DNA from: Archegozetes longisetosus
Lineage: Eukaryota; Arthropoda; Arachnida; Sarcoptiformes; Trhypochthoniidae
Direction of reading: 5' to 3'
Assembly: GCA_018873245.2 (NCBI GenBank)
Contig: JAEMBT020000006.1
Span: 7,709,855 to 7,773,854, forward strand
DNA length: 64,000 bases
The stretch's first letter is position 1, and every line of letters begins with the position of its first letter. This document shows positions 24,084 to 36,900 of this stretch, one piece after another. The notes under the pieces were generated by a model that did not search any database, was not told the origin of the DNA, and saw nothing but the letters and a program-made list of their open reading frames with translations. The position numbers and the translations under genes are program-made.

Positions 24084-25618
24084 GATTTGTATGAATAAAA
24101 GTCTTGAAAAGTTGGAACTGAACTAAACACGAATTGAGCTGAATATGAATAATTGAAAGATTAAATAATTTAGGTTTGAATTGATTTATTATTTGATAAG
24201 TTTTGAATTATTTAAGGAACGAGAGCATTAATCAAATAGACTTTCATATAATTAACATTAAAGTTAATTAGGTATGACTTAGACTCAATTGTAGATTTTT
24301 TAGATTCAAATTTCAAACATTTGACGTGAAAAATGCAAACAAAGTTTATTTACCTTTAAATATAAATCAAACAGAAATTAAATTGAAGGAAACTGTTATT
24401 TGAGAGTAAAAGCTGTAGTCTCATCGAAATCTGTTATAACCTTAATGTTCACATTTTTGCTGCTGGCAGCCACTTTTGGTATTACGGACCACTTGTGCTC
24501 AACATTTCAAATAAACTTACCTTTTCTGTTAAAAATTCGCATGCATCGAGTTGATTCTCGATTTCAAAATGATCAAAAATTGATCAGAACTATTGAATAT
24601 TTGAAATTAAGTTAATTATTATGATTAAGATTAAACTTGAGCTAAATCTGCAAATGAAGCTCTAAATATTCTAAAGTTTGCTATCTGAGTAAACTGTGAT
24701 TATTATTACTTGAGTAAAACATGAGTTATCAAGACTATTTCTTAAGTTATGCGATTATATTTCATTAATTTCGATACACTTAAGCACAAAAATATTAAAT
24801 CTAAGCAATTTAGTTGCAAAGCTCAAACCTGTAAAGTTTCTCGAACAGTCTATCAAATAATTACAAGTTTATATTAGATAATTAATAAATAGTTTTTTAT
24901 TGATCTGGTGCTCGTTTCTCCACTTGAGTGTCATAACATAAATCTGTTTTATAATTAACCAGAAACATGCTAGTTAATAGTATAAGTTAACTATGAAAGT
25001 TTGGACCTTCGCTCCAAAAAAGTTGGTATAAACTTAAAGGGAACACATTTTATATGAAAAGTGGTGAAAAAGGTCCATAAATATAGTGCATAAATATACG
25101 TACTCGTTACTCATTGCCATCTCAAAAGCTAATCGCAATGGAAATACAATAAGTGTATAAAACAAACTATATTGTTACGATTAATGGCGAACAGATTACC
25201 ATTTAATTAACTTACAAAATGGATTAATCTTAATTTGTGGTTAGTTTTTGGCAAAAGTATAAAGTGATTAAAATTGTATAGTTTATTTGATGGTCTTATT
25301 TTGACCTATCTATTGTTTTAAATTAATATATTACTACTATTTTGAGCTAAATAATTCCGTTTCACGAATTTATTCACATATTAAGCAATTATTTAATAAT
25401 AAATAATAAGTATTTTACCTTTATGTCATTAAATCTCTATTCGTTTCAATAATAATATATTTGCTTTGCTTTCAAATTGTGACGAAAGTGTTAAATAACA
25501 GAAAAATTTATAAAACATCGATTCAAATGATAGTACATTTAGCAAATAATCGAAATAATCAGTGAAATAAGTGAAGAGAAAGTGTAATAAAACTAAAAAA
25601 GACAAATAGTATAGAAGA
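24084..25618. other. divergent C2H2/GOLPH3 intergenic region
   Basis: About 1.5 kb of AT-rich sequence between two outward-reading start codons (24083 leftward, 25619 rightward), so it should carry both promoters. The plus-strand frame at 24400-24615 opens with TTG and has a hydrophobic stretch but no ATG, so I do not call it. Confidence 0.5.
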
Positions 25619-26665
<1,047 letters not shown>

Positions 26666-27230
26666 TTCATAACTAATCTAATCTAAATTTAATAACTTAG
26701 TAACTAATTATATATGTTGAAAATGCCTTTCATTAAGAGTTTTAATGTATGGATATTATATATGCACACGAACTACCAACCAATTGATTATTGGACATTA
26801 TATCGTTTGTTGATTTGCTTTTATATTGTCTTAAATATAAATACGAAAATTGATTTTTACTTTTACGTAAAATAATGAGATACTTTGTTTGAACTTTCGC
26901 TAAGTTATTAGTATATTTATTTATTTGGGACCATTATTTCCTCTTAAAAAAAACTTGTATGTTTTTCGCTTTAGAACTTCCATTAATAGAGAAAATGATA
27001 ATTTATAACAATCTTATCAAAAAACAAATAAAATATAACAATAAAAGTCAAGTATAATTAACTGCAGAGACGCGGCAACCATTTAATATAGTAAATGTAT
27101 TGGACACGAATAAAGTTTATATAAAGAGTCTAAATAGTAATAATACTTTGTATAATACATTTGATGGAGTTATAAAATATATATTCTTATATCAAATACT
27201 ATATATAAGGATGTAATGCAAGTTAAAAAC
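26666..27230. other. convergent 3' flanks of GOLPH3 and FYB-like gene
   Basis: AT-rich 3' UTR-like sequence between two converging stop codons. AATAAA-type signals on the plus strand near 27026 and 27108 could serve GOLPH3. No coding potential seen. Confidence 0.55.
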
Positions 27231-28832
27231 TCAAGGCTTATGGGGGGCGAGTGTTTTAATTATGCATTTAACAGATTCAGCGTCAAATGATATGTTGGCC
27301 AAGTCGACAAAACCCACTTTTGCTCTCTCATTCTTGGCCAACCACTTCCCGGGCGGGTTTCCTTCCATCCTCAATATGAGTACAGTTTCCCCTTTTCTCA
27401 CGTAAAGGTCATAACGACTTCCTTTGTTATCTTCTTTAACAATTCCTGCGTTCACAGGAATCTCTTCTCCCGTCAAGTTAAACTTTTTCTTCAGCTTGAC
27501 TGCTTTCAGCTCTCGCTTTTTGGCCGATGGATCGCAATCAATTTGAATTTGCTTTTGATCGAGAGAAACAGTTGAGGCACTGCTATCACTATCTGTTTCT
27601 AAATCTCTTTCAAATGGTAAGACTTCGTAAATGCGATCACAATCGCTATTCATGTTATCAAATGAGTCCTCGTAATAATTCTCAGTAACATAGGAATGTT
27701 TATCACCGGTCAACCCGTCGTCGTAATCGTTAATCCCTTCATAGAAATCACTTCCACTTTCGTCATCGTTATCAAGACTACAATATATTTGTTCGCTATG
27801 ACCAGCATCGTTATAGAGTTCGTAAGGATTGTTAGAGTTATTGGTATTGCTAGCATTTAAAGTGTCGCCATAATATTCTTCACCGGATTCTGGTGGCAGT
27901 GGAGCTGCAGGTCGGAAACGGAGCAGCGGAGGAAGTGGTGGAGTTCGGGTCGGCCTTACTGGTCTTGGTTGTGTTACATCTATCGAATTGTTATTAGTTG
28001 CGCCCAATTTGGGCTTGTGTTTCTTACTATTTTCCACGCTTTTTCTACGAAGAGATAATAATTTACTGCGCTTTAAAAACGATTTGAATGGCTTTTTCGA
28101 TTTAGTAGAGCTTTGTTTGTCAGTTGCCATCATTTTCTCGTCAATAGATCTGCAGCTGGAATCAACTACTGTCTGGTCGATAGTTTGCATACAAACTTTA
28201 TTATAGTTAGGGTTATATGTTTGACAACTATTTTGGTCATTTGCTGCAATGGGTAACGAGTTTTGTGGCAAGGAATGTATTGAATGAGATTTGAGATTAC
28301 GTCCATTGAGATTCAATTGCTTCAGTTCTTCTATTGTAGATAAGGTTAAGGAATTTGAGCGATGGTTGTCGCCACTTATAAATGACTGATTATTGACATT
28401 ATTATCACTATTTGCATTGATATGAGAACTCGTATTATTATTATTCTCACTATTTACTTTGTTTCTATTGGACTGTAAACTTTTCCGAGGTTTAGGTACA
28501 GGTCGTTCACTTTGAACGGTTGGCAATACTTTCATAAGAGGCGAGACTTCAGAGCACTCCATTGGCTTTGGAGGCCTAGGAATTATCCGATTCGGTCGAA
28601 TTGGACGAGTATTACTCGACCACTCGTCAGATGGCTTATCACTTGTTGAATGGCTATTGACTTTTGTTTCTGAAAGACTGGGTTCGTTCGAGCTGTTGCC
28701 GAAAGAGTTGGACCCGATTGGAGTCAATCCCATGATCGGCAAATTTTTGCTCTGAAAATAGTTTTTTAGTGCCCGAACATTGCTGACAGTCGACTCGCCA
28801 TCCATTGGATCGCTGTTTGGGTTCGAATCCAT
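27231..28832 (-). CDS. adaptor-like protein with C-terminal FYB/ADAP-type hSH3 domain
   Basis: One coding exon of 533 aa with ATG at 28832. Most of the protein is disordered and Ser/Asn-rich, with proline motifs (RPIRPNRIIPRPPKP, RPVPKPRK, RPVRPTRTPPLPPLL) that could bind SH3 domains and a basic block (KSFLKRSKLLSLRRKS). Several Tyr lie in acidic surroundings (EQIYCSLDN, ENYYEDSF, DRIYEVLP) that look like SH2-ligand or phosphorylation sites. The C-terminal 80 residues fit the helically extended SH3 domain of FYB1/ADAP and PRAM1: KKFNLTGEE, YDLYVRKGETVLILRM, GNPPGKWLAKN, KVGFVDLANISFD. In vertebrates these adaptors link immune receptors to integrins and the actin cytoskeleton; the role here is unknown. 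An acceptor (CGTCTGTAG) 19 nt before the ATG and a donor near 29000 suggest a 5' UTR intron. Confidence 0.85.
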   Translation of the reverse strand: MDSNPNSDPMDGESTVSNVRALKNYFQSKNLPIMGLTPIGSNSFGNSSNEPSLSETKVNSHSTSDKPSDEWSSNTRPIRPNRIIPRPPKPMECSEVSPLMKVLPTVQSERPVPKPRKSLQSNRNKVNSENNNNTSSHINANSDNNVNNQSFISGDNHRSNSLTLSTIEELKQLNLNGRNLKSHSIHSLPQNSLPIAANDQNSCQTYNPNYNKVCMQTIDQTVVDSSCRSIDEKMMATDKQSSTKSKKPFKSFLKRSKLLSLRRKSVENSKKHKPKLGATNNNSIDVTQPRPVRPTRTPPLPPLLRFRPAAPLPPESGEEYYGDTLNASNTNNSNNPYELYNDAGHSEQIYCSLDNDDESGSDFYEGINDYDDGLTGDKHSYVTENYYEDSFDNMNSDCDRIYEVLPFERDLETDSDSSASTVSLDQKQIQIDCDPSAKKRELKAVKLKKKFNLTGEEIPVNAGIVKEDNKGSRYDLYVRKGETVLILRMEGNPPGKWLAKNERAKVGFVDLANISFDAESVKCIIKTLAPHKP

Positions 28833-30103
28833 TGATTAATTGATTCTACAGACGATTATATAAACTGATATTTCAACAAATGATAAATCATTTTATCAGT
28901 TCTTAACAATCAATAGATTTATTTTACTGTAAATCAATTGAAAATAATTAGTTGTCAATAAAAATTAGTTAGAAATAGTTTAAAACAAAGTAAAACTTAC
29001 GATAAATTTGGCCAAAGCAGAAAAATGAGAGAAAAATAAAATGAGTTAAAAGAGATCAGAAATCGATGCAATAATGAATGATTTGGTTACGACTGAGTAG
29101 TTAATATCCTTGACATACATTCGCATCAATTTTACATCCAATTACTTATTTAATGGCTTTCATTAAATCTCTCTTACTTTGAATCATTAGAAGCATTAGA
29201 GTTGTTTGAAAAAAAGTTAGTTTTTATATTAACCTATTGTCAAAGTGATGTCATAATTATTTACAAACGATAATATCCATGACTTGTGGCTGAATAGGTG
29301 TTTTATTTTTGACTAAAAGGAAACATAACTAAGAAAATGCAATGGGAATTGAAGTACCGGTTAAGTAACACATAGCTCATTAGACTTGCCAATCGACTAA
29401 ACAAGTTATGTTATCTTTGCAAACATTATATAATAATCGAATATCAAATACCATTCATGCTTATATAGCTACTTTAACTTCAACCTACACCCTATCTGAG
29501 CAAGGACTAAATCCTCCTTTTATTTCTTTCTCTCATTTTAACTTTTTTCGTTTTACCAACTTTTCAATATTGAATCATTCAATCCATTCTGTTTATTCTT
29601 AACTATTGGTTCTTGTAATCAAAAAATTGGTCTTAACTTAAAAATAAAGTTTGAATTTATTCTTATTAAGAAAATAGCTTGGTTTGTAACTCATTTTAAC
29701 CAATAGCTTCTGATACAAATGAAAGGGCACAAATGTGTCCGCAGTTATGAGATTTTGATTAAATACTTAAGTGTTTATTAATTAACTTGATGATTAAATT
29801 GAAGACTCAATTGTATTTTGTGATAAAATGTTAAATAGTTTTGTTTCAAATCCAATCAATTAGTATCATATCGATTGACGACTTGTCACAAATGTTATCA
29901 CAAATAAGAAACTTTAGAAACAAACGATTATGAGTTAAGCCATTTTTAACTAGCAAACGAATTGCCAGCCTGTTTGTCATTATTTGTTTACAAAAAACTA
30001 CTCAAAATATTAGTTCGTTTGAAAATATTTGACAATTAATATCAATAGAATTGACTATTTAGGGAATAAGACCAAAATATATGGATATTAAAGTTATTAT
30101 AAA
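28833..30103. other. divergent FYB-like/MSL3 intergenic region
   Basis: About 1.3 kb between two outward-reading start codons. On the minus strand a putative 5' UTR intron of the FYB-like gene runs from about 29000 (TTTATC/GTAAGT) to about 28852. The rest is AT-rich; the plus frame at 29408-29602 is Ser/Thr/Phe-rich noise. Confidence 0.5.
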
Positions 30104-31393
30104 ATGGTTTCTACTCGTAAAGTAAAGTTCAATTTCAGTGAAAACGAAAAAGTCTTGTGGTTTGTATTCAATTTATTAATATATTTATAACTAATAAAGA
30201 CATAAATTGTTTCTATTATCTCTACTGTTGTTTCATAATTTAATTTGAGATCATTTTCAACAATTCATTTGAAGAATCAATGAGTTGATTGCGTGAGCTT
30301 TTATTGAGTTATTAGTTATCTTATCGTAGTTGAAGACCTATCCTTAAATTAATAGATTATTAAATTATTGTTCAGTTACGAACCGGACCCAAAAAAGGCC
30401 AAAGTTTTGTACGAAAGCAAAATCCTTGAGTGTTGTGTCGGAAGAGATTCAAACGGCAAGAAATGCGCTGAATACTTGGTACACTTTTACGGATGGAACT
30501 CTTCGTGGGATCGATGTGTTGCCGAACATAATATTGTTAAAGACAATGAAGAGAACCGACTATTGCAGAGATCGCTGGCAGAGAAGGCGGCGCTCGCTCT
30601 CAAAGGAAAAAAACTTAAGCTAAACAAAATTCCAGCTATTATTAAGGAAGTAGTCGTCAATTCCGGCAACAACTCCAATAACAACACTTCGAATGACAGC
30701 GATTTCGGTAATCGTGACAGTGTCGAGCAAGATTTCGCTCAAGAAGGTGACAATGAAGATGAGTCAGATGAACACGACTCCGACGATTTGGATGATTATA
30801 ACGAAGAAATGAGTTACGAAAGTAACAGCATTAGTGCCAGCATCGCAGGAGATAATACAATGTCTGAAAGTAATACTTGCGAAGAACAAGAATCTCAAAC
30901 ACAAATCTATCGCTTAGCTAATGAACTGAAGAACATTTTGGATAAGGACTACTTGCATGTAGTGGTCAATAAGTCATCCTATGAACTGCCGATTAAACCA
31001 GATGTTTCCGAAATCATCGATGGTTTTAGTCTAAATAATAATTTTTCTGTTATACCGAACGCCAACACAACTACAACTGATCAAAATCAATACGAAATAC
31101 TGATTCCAGAATTCAAAAGTTCACTTGAAGTTTATTTTAATACTCTCATCGAAAATAATTATTTGTTTTATAACGAAGACGAAAAGGAACAGTACGAACA
31201 ATACAAACAGCAATTTGACGAAGATTGTGAACCAATCAAAGTCTATGGCTTCGTTCATCTGTTAAGACTTTTAGTTTCAATGAGCGACTTTTTATTGGCC
31301 ACTCCGGGAATGACCAAAAAACAACTTAAATTTATAGTTAGATTTATCCAGCATTTTATTGAATATCTAAACAGGAAAAGAGATCAGTTCTAA
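30104..31393 (+). CDS. MSL3: MSL3 chromodomain/MRG-domain protein
   Basis: Chromatin reader of the MSL histone H4K16 acetyltransferase complex, which drives dosage compensation in flies. Two exons, 30104-30159 and 30376-31393, give 358 codons. The chromo-barrel domain covers about residues 7-85: KVKFNFSENEKVLCYEPDPK, AKVLYESKILE and YLVHFYGWNSSWDR, followed by NEENRLLQRSLAEKAA. The EPDPKKAKVLY and WDR wording distinguishes MSL3 from MRG15. The aromatic-cage positions (Tyr, Phe/Tyr, two Trp) are present. An acidic linker follows (EDESDEHDSDDLDDYNEE). The C-terminal MRG domain has DFLLATPGMTKKQLKFIVRF and KVYGFVHLLRLLVS. At 357 aa it is shorter than human MSL3 (about 520), lacking the long insertion inside the MRG domain. 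Confidence 0.93.
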
Positions 31394-32666
31394 CTCCACT
31401 TATAATCAATCATTATTTGTAAAATTAATTCAATGTAATAGCCATTTCTTCGAATCGTTCATTAATAAATGAAATCATGAGTTTATTTATTTAACAAAAG
31501 GCTTATATCTTTTTAATTGCAAAACTACTTTTAACTTATTTCAAGTCAATTCGACGTAATCTCAATGGACTTCAGCCTGACAGTGAACACTTCAAATATA
31601 AGCTGGAAATTGGCCTTTAAATCATCTGAACTGAAACCTTAGTTGTATTTCAAGTAATGGTCAAGTTATTCAATATTTTCAAATAAATGCAGTATTGATT
31701 GGATTAGCTTTTGAAACGAAACACGTCTGAAGTGTCCCTGACTTGAAAATAAATTTGAACTCTAGAAGCATTTTAAAATGTACAAAAATGTAGTGAACAT
31801 TTATAAGTATACATTTCGATCCCGTTATATGATTCATGTATGTCGCGATAAGTGTTCGACTTAAATCAGATTAAAGATAGCGTTTCTACGAAACTATTAC
31901 TAATTGGTTGCACTTAATGTGATTGCTCTATATCTCCAATGAATGTTTAATAGTCTGTAATGCTCTCGTAGTTTCAGTTTCCTTTCGTATTACTAATGGC
32001 AAACTTAAATTGAGTGAATCCAGTTTATTGGATAGGAGATAACTTTCACTCAATTAACCGCTAGAGAGTTGATTTCGCTTAAAAATGATCTCGAAGGACG
32101 AATTAAAAAGATTTTCTTCAAGACGAGTGATTATAAATGTTAAATAACTGAATGAAATAACTAAATGATCTGAATTATTTCTGATTTGTTGACCTTCTAT
32201 AGAAACTGTTAGAAATGGATTGACAACAAAAAAACATAGAATAGATATATTAGTAAAAGAACTATAAGCGAATTGCATTATATAAGTTTGTTTTATTTCC
32301 CATTTCAACATAATTTGTGTTTGAAGTTCAAAAAATTGAGAAAAGTTATTACAATTGAAAAGTGTTATAAACCTAAACATTACTGATTGATATCCATATT
32401 CCTCATCATAGTATAACTAGTATGCGAATTAACTTATCAATTATATTATAAGATAATCAACACATACTATTCAATTCATTAATTATACAATTATAATACA
32501 TTAAATTGATTTACTTTACATAATGATTATTAAATACAAACAAGTTTGAGAAACAATGACTTTATATACAATTATAAATTTGTCTCATGTAATCAATCAA
32601 TCAATCAATGAATACATGAGTGTCGAATCGAAAAATTTCAATTAATTGGAAATATATACAAATCGA

Positions 32667-32737
32667 TGGTTCAGTGCTATAAAGTCTTATCTGTAATGTC
32701 ATTTGATCAACAGATAGGACTGTATAGCAGTGACCCA
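32667..32737 (+). ncRNA. pre-miRNA-like hairpin, copy 1
   Basis: Bases 32667-32693 pair with 32711-32737 around a 17-nt loop (32694-32710). By hand I count 24 pairs, one of them G-T, with three mismatches (682/722, 674/730, 670/734). Length, loop size and pairing suit a microRNA precursor. A homologous hairpin lies 22,402 bp to the right. I do not recognise a known mature microRNA. It could also be another structured RNA or a small mobile element. The strand is arbitrary, since a hairpin reads on both. Confidence 0.4.
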
Positions 32738-32935
32738 ACTCTATACTACTGAAAGATCATTCCAATAAAACGGAATGTGAAAAATGGTAAACAAATGTTT
32801 CAGACGAATATAAGAAATGGCACTAATAAGTGATAATTAAATTAAGAGGAGGATAACAAACAAGATGTGGAAAGTGCACAATAAATAAAAGAGAGGCACA
32901 TAAAATATGTGAATCAGTGTTATGGGACAAAAATA

Positions 32936-33001
32936 CGGCTCTCATCGAAGATGACTAACGTTATGAAACGGTTCTCATTGAAGATGACTAACGTTATGGT
33001 A
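32936..33001 (+). repeat. 33-bp direct tandem duplication
   Basis: Two adjacent 33-bp units start CGGCTCTCATCGAAGATGAC and CGGTTCTCATTGAAGATGAC and share ATGACTAACGTTATG. They differ at about four positions. Intergenic, with no coding context. Confidence 0.85.
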
Positions 33002-33995
33002 GTACAGATTACTTAATCGTCGTCAATATCAAAAATAAGATTAGGGATGCGATCATACAATTTTACAAATCATTATCACTCATAACACCAAATAATATAT
33101 AGTCTCGTTATTATCGTTGTTGCGTTAAGCCAATACTTGACGTACAGAAAAGCAATTCTCTAAAACTTCAAACAACAGTAAGAGTAACGCAAACATACTC
33201 CCTGGACCAGACCAAACAATACAAACAGAGATAAAAGGTAAGTCATCAGAGACCAGTGGTCTGTTTCGAACAGTTTAGTGCTTCAATTCCATTGGAGCAG
33301 AAGTTAATTGTAAAATAACGAATTGATTTATGTAAGTATTGGATGCTTGTCAATAAATAGGTCAATTTTCCAAAATGTCATCATTCCATCTAATCATTAT
33401 TTCATTAGATTACTTTGGAACGAAAGGATGAACCGATACGGCAGCTGCAGAATGACTTACTATCATTGCTATGGAGAAAAATCAAAATCAAATTCGATTA
33501 AGCTCTAAAATATAGTCTTATGATCAAGTTTTTGGTCAATTTAACTGTAAATCAACATTAGCTCAAATGTTCTTCAATGCAAGCAAACACGAATCGCAAT
33601 CTTAAGATATTGAAGAAAGCAGTGATGACTTGATAATTAAGTTTGAAATATCTAAGTTAATCACGGCGTGAGAATCTACTCGAGATCAAAGCAATCAGTT
33701 ATGATTTGCTGACTACAGCTCTGGCTATATAAGAATTAAACTTAATTTGGATATACTTTAATCATTGAGAACAGAACTTCGTGAAGATTTACACTTAGCG
33801 AGGGTAGAAAAGAGTTTAGAAGTAGTTAAGACTTCAAACTTTGGACTATCAATAGTAATAATTGATAGTAATATCAAGATATAGTTGTGAAGCCCTACTT
33901 GGTTTGACCCAAACTGTTATACTGGTAGATATTTACCATAATCCTATAAGAGAGATGTCTTTGACTTTGTGCTTGTTTCCAATTTTGTTGTGCCA

Positions 33996-36900
33996 CTAAA
34001 AACGCAATATAATATAAGTCTTATTAAATTTAACCAAAACTGACTTCAAGAAGTCCCCGAAGGAGGGCTTCACAATTACAGTGCCAAAGGAATGGGAATA
34101 CGATTTCAGGGTTGCATGCATTGAATCTGACTTAAAAACTATTTCAACTTTTCTTAACTTACCGCTATAGGGGTCATAAATAGGATATCCGACGCCCACA
34201 TGCGTGTGATGATGAGTATGTAAGTGTCTTTGTGGTGGCGGCGACCGCTGACGATCTGATGGCGAAAGGTCTTCCTTACTAGGACTCGACAGTGTAGATG
34301 TGTCAGACACTACAGAACCTATTGATTTGCCGCTCGACGCAGCTATTGTACTGCTGCTCACGGACTTTGAGGGAGGCTGAAGATGCAGTGAACCACTGGC
34401 CGCAGCCGTCGGGGAAATAAGGGCTCGCTCTTGTAGCTCATGGATTTTGTGTGACCCGTAATGAGAGTGCAATAAATCTAGACTTTTGGGTGTCGGCGCA
34501 TTGGAATGTATTTTTGAGACTAAAGGATCAGTTTGAGAGTGAGAGGAAGGAGGCAGTGGTGGAGCGCCCGGCATGTCCATAGACCCAATAGGGCTCGGAG
34601 GCGCCACATGATAACGCAATTGTGGGTGAAGGTACTGGGCACCAGGATAGGCATTGGCCATCATTACTGGGCTCATAGCTCCCGCGCGAAACATTGAATG
34701 TGAGTGATCGAAAGGAGGCATTGGAGAGAAATGGGGTGGAGGTAAATACGATGGATTGAAATAATATCCGTTTGTTGGTGGAGGCGGGGGTCCTGTGGTC
34801 TCCATTGTTGGTTTGACTCCTTCTTCTTTTAACTTAATTTTGCTTTTATCGTCTTTTTCATCATTTGACTTATCTCTTTTCGAAGACGACTCTTTTGATG
34901 ATAATATGTTAGTAGATAAGCTTCCTTTGGGACTAGACTGTGATGGAGAGACTGATGAGTGTTTGTGAGATGAACTCGGAGTTGAAGACTTGGAAGATTC
35001 AGTTTTGCTACGATTAGAGCCATCCTTGAGAAGAGGCGGTGGACCTGAATGAGAATCAATATCTGATTTGGACTCAATTAAGCTCTCCATATAATAGCGC
35101 TTTGCCTGCTCTTCTCTATGCCTTTCAAATAATGGATCGAATGTAGTCGATGACAGGTTCGGATGAGTCGATTGACTGCTATGTCTGCTCTTTATGTTTT
35201 GTGCATCCATTTGGGATTTGAGTTCTATGTTTTCTTTCAGAATTTGTCGATTTTCACTTTGCTTTTCTTTAATGTTAGTCGACATAGCAGTTGAATCAAA
35301 ACTTTCATTTTTTGTTCCACTATTTGAGGGCTGAGATGAAGGTCTGATATTTGCAGTTGATTTGCTCGACGACTGCTTTGTTGTCGAATCAATGCTTTTA
35401 TTGACTTGCGGCGAATGCACTTTATTGTTGCCTGAATTATGTCTTTCTTTAGTATTCAAATTAGTGGCGTCTCTACTGTCTGTTTGCTGTTCCTTAAAAA
35501 GTCTTTCCTGATCTAAATATCGTTCACACTGCTCCTTATAGTGTGGATCAGTTGCGAGCAAATGCATGTGATAAGTCGGATCTATTGAATATCCCGGATA
35601 TCTTTGCATATATGAATAAGGATACGGATAGCTTTGTGTAACCGAAGCGAATTCGTGCATCGCTTCTGTTGGACTACTTGATGGTAGTGGTGATGCGCTT
35701 GACATGTTTTTTACATTAGACCCCGAATCTTCAGCACGAATTTTGTCACTCTGATCAGAGTTTACTCGCGGCCGCTTAGAGCTGACACCTCTCGGAAACT
35801 CTGTTTCGTTGTTTTTGTTATCCTGAAGACTAGATGATGACCGCTGCGAGTCAGCATTCGAAGACCCGACAGGCATCAAGTATTGAGACTGATTGAAATA
35901 GGGGTAGAGATGAAAATTAGGTGAACTCTGATTAGAAATATCAACACTTGGATTATCCACTGCTAGAGTATCTTCAGGTTTGTCAATATTTTCGATTTCG
36001 TTTGCTTCGATAGCAATGGTTGTATCATTTGCATCAGAAATGTCAGAATAAGCAGGACTTCGCACGTTCTCAATGGATGCCTCGCTGGCACTGATCTTAT
36101 TCTCTGAGATTTCAGACTCAGCAACATTTGTAGTGCGAACCAATGAGCCGTTAGGCGAATTTGCGTTTTTATAAGACATTTCAACATTTAAAGCTCTAGA
36201 ACTATTCACTAAGTCAACACTAGGAAATATCTCAGTAGCTGCCGGTGTCTCACAAGATGAAGACGAACCCATTGGTGTCAATTCACTTATTTCAGATTCG
36301 TTTTTAGGCAATTCTATCGATTTTGCCATGAATTTTGGATCAGAAACAACGGAAGGACTGTTTAATGCTGATAAAGCTAATGAACTGCTGCTTGAAGACT
36401 TTCTTTCTTTGTCCTTATCGCGATCGCGCTCTCGATCTCTATCTCTATCTCTATCTCTGTCTTTGCTCTTCTTTTTGTGCTTTGATTTCTCTTTTTTCAA
36501 GCTTTCCAGTGAAGGATTGATAGTATTTGGTTCGCCGAGGATTGTAGGTTTAGGTTGAATAGGCTTCAAATTAGAAGTGGCTGCAATCATGCCACTATTG
36601 ATTCCAGAAATAGGAACTAATGGTCGAACAGAAAGTGTTAATCCGGTGGAGGAAGATTTAATCCTATTTGCATCGTTTGATTTGTCAACCTTAATGTTCA
36701 ACTGATCAGAACTGTTAGGATCAATATTAGGTTGGTCGGAGACTAGGAATGTGTTGGCACTGTTTGCTGCAATCGAAGATGGATTGTTAGCTCCTGAGGT
36801 AGTGTTAGTAGTAGTGATGGTACTAGCAGTGACAATATTCCCAAATGACTGCAAACTCACAGGTACTCCTGAAAATTTCATAGAATTCCCTTTATCAGAG

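Larger units (their letters stand above)
31394..33995. other. intergenic/3' region between MSL3 and scribbler
   Basis: About 2.6 kb, mostly AT-rich. It holds the hairpin at 32667-32737 and the 33-bp duplication at 32936-33001, both listed separately, and possibly the last coding exon of scribbler, which I could not identify. A plus-strand donor-like site (AAAAG/GTAAGTCATC) lies at 33239 without an obvious gene. The minus frame at 32054-32380 is Phe/Ile/Asn/Ser-heavy and unsupported. Confidence 0.45.

Noticed and set aside
24400-24615. Plus frame with a hydrophobic stretch resembling a signal peptide
   Set aside because: Begins with TTG, no ATG, no splice context and AT-driven composition.
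32054-32380. Minus 108-codon frame that could have been the scribbler terminal exon
   Set aside because: Phe/Ile/Asn/Ser-heavy, no family motif and no convincing acceptor in phase.
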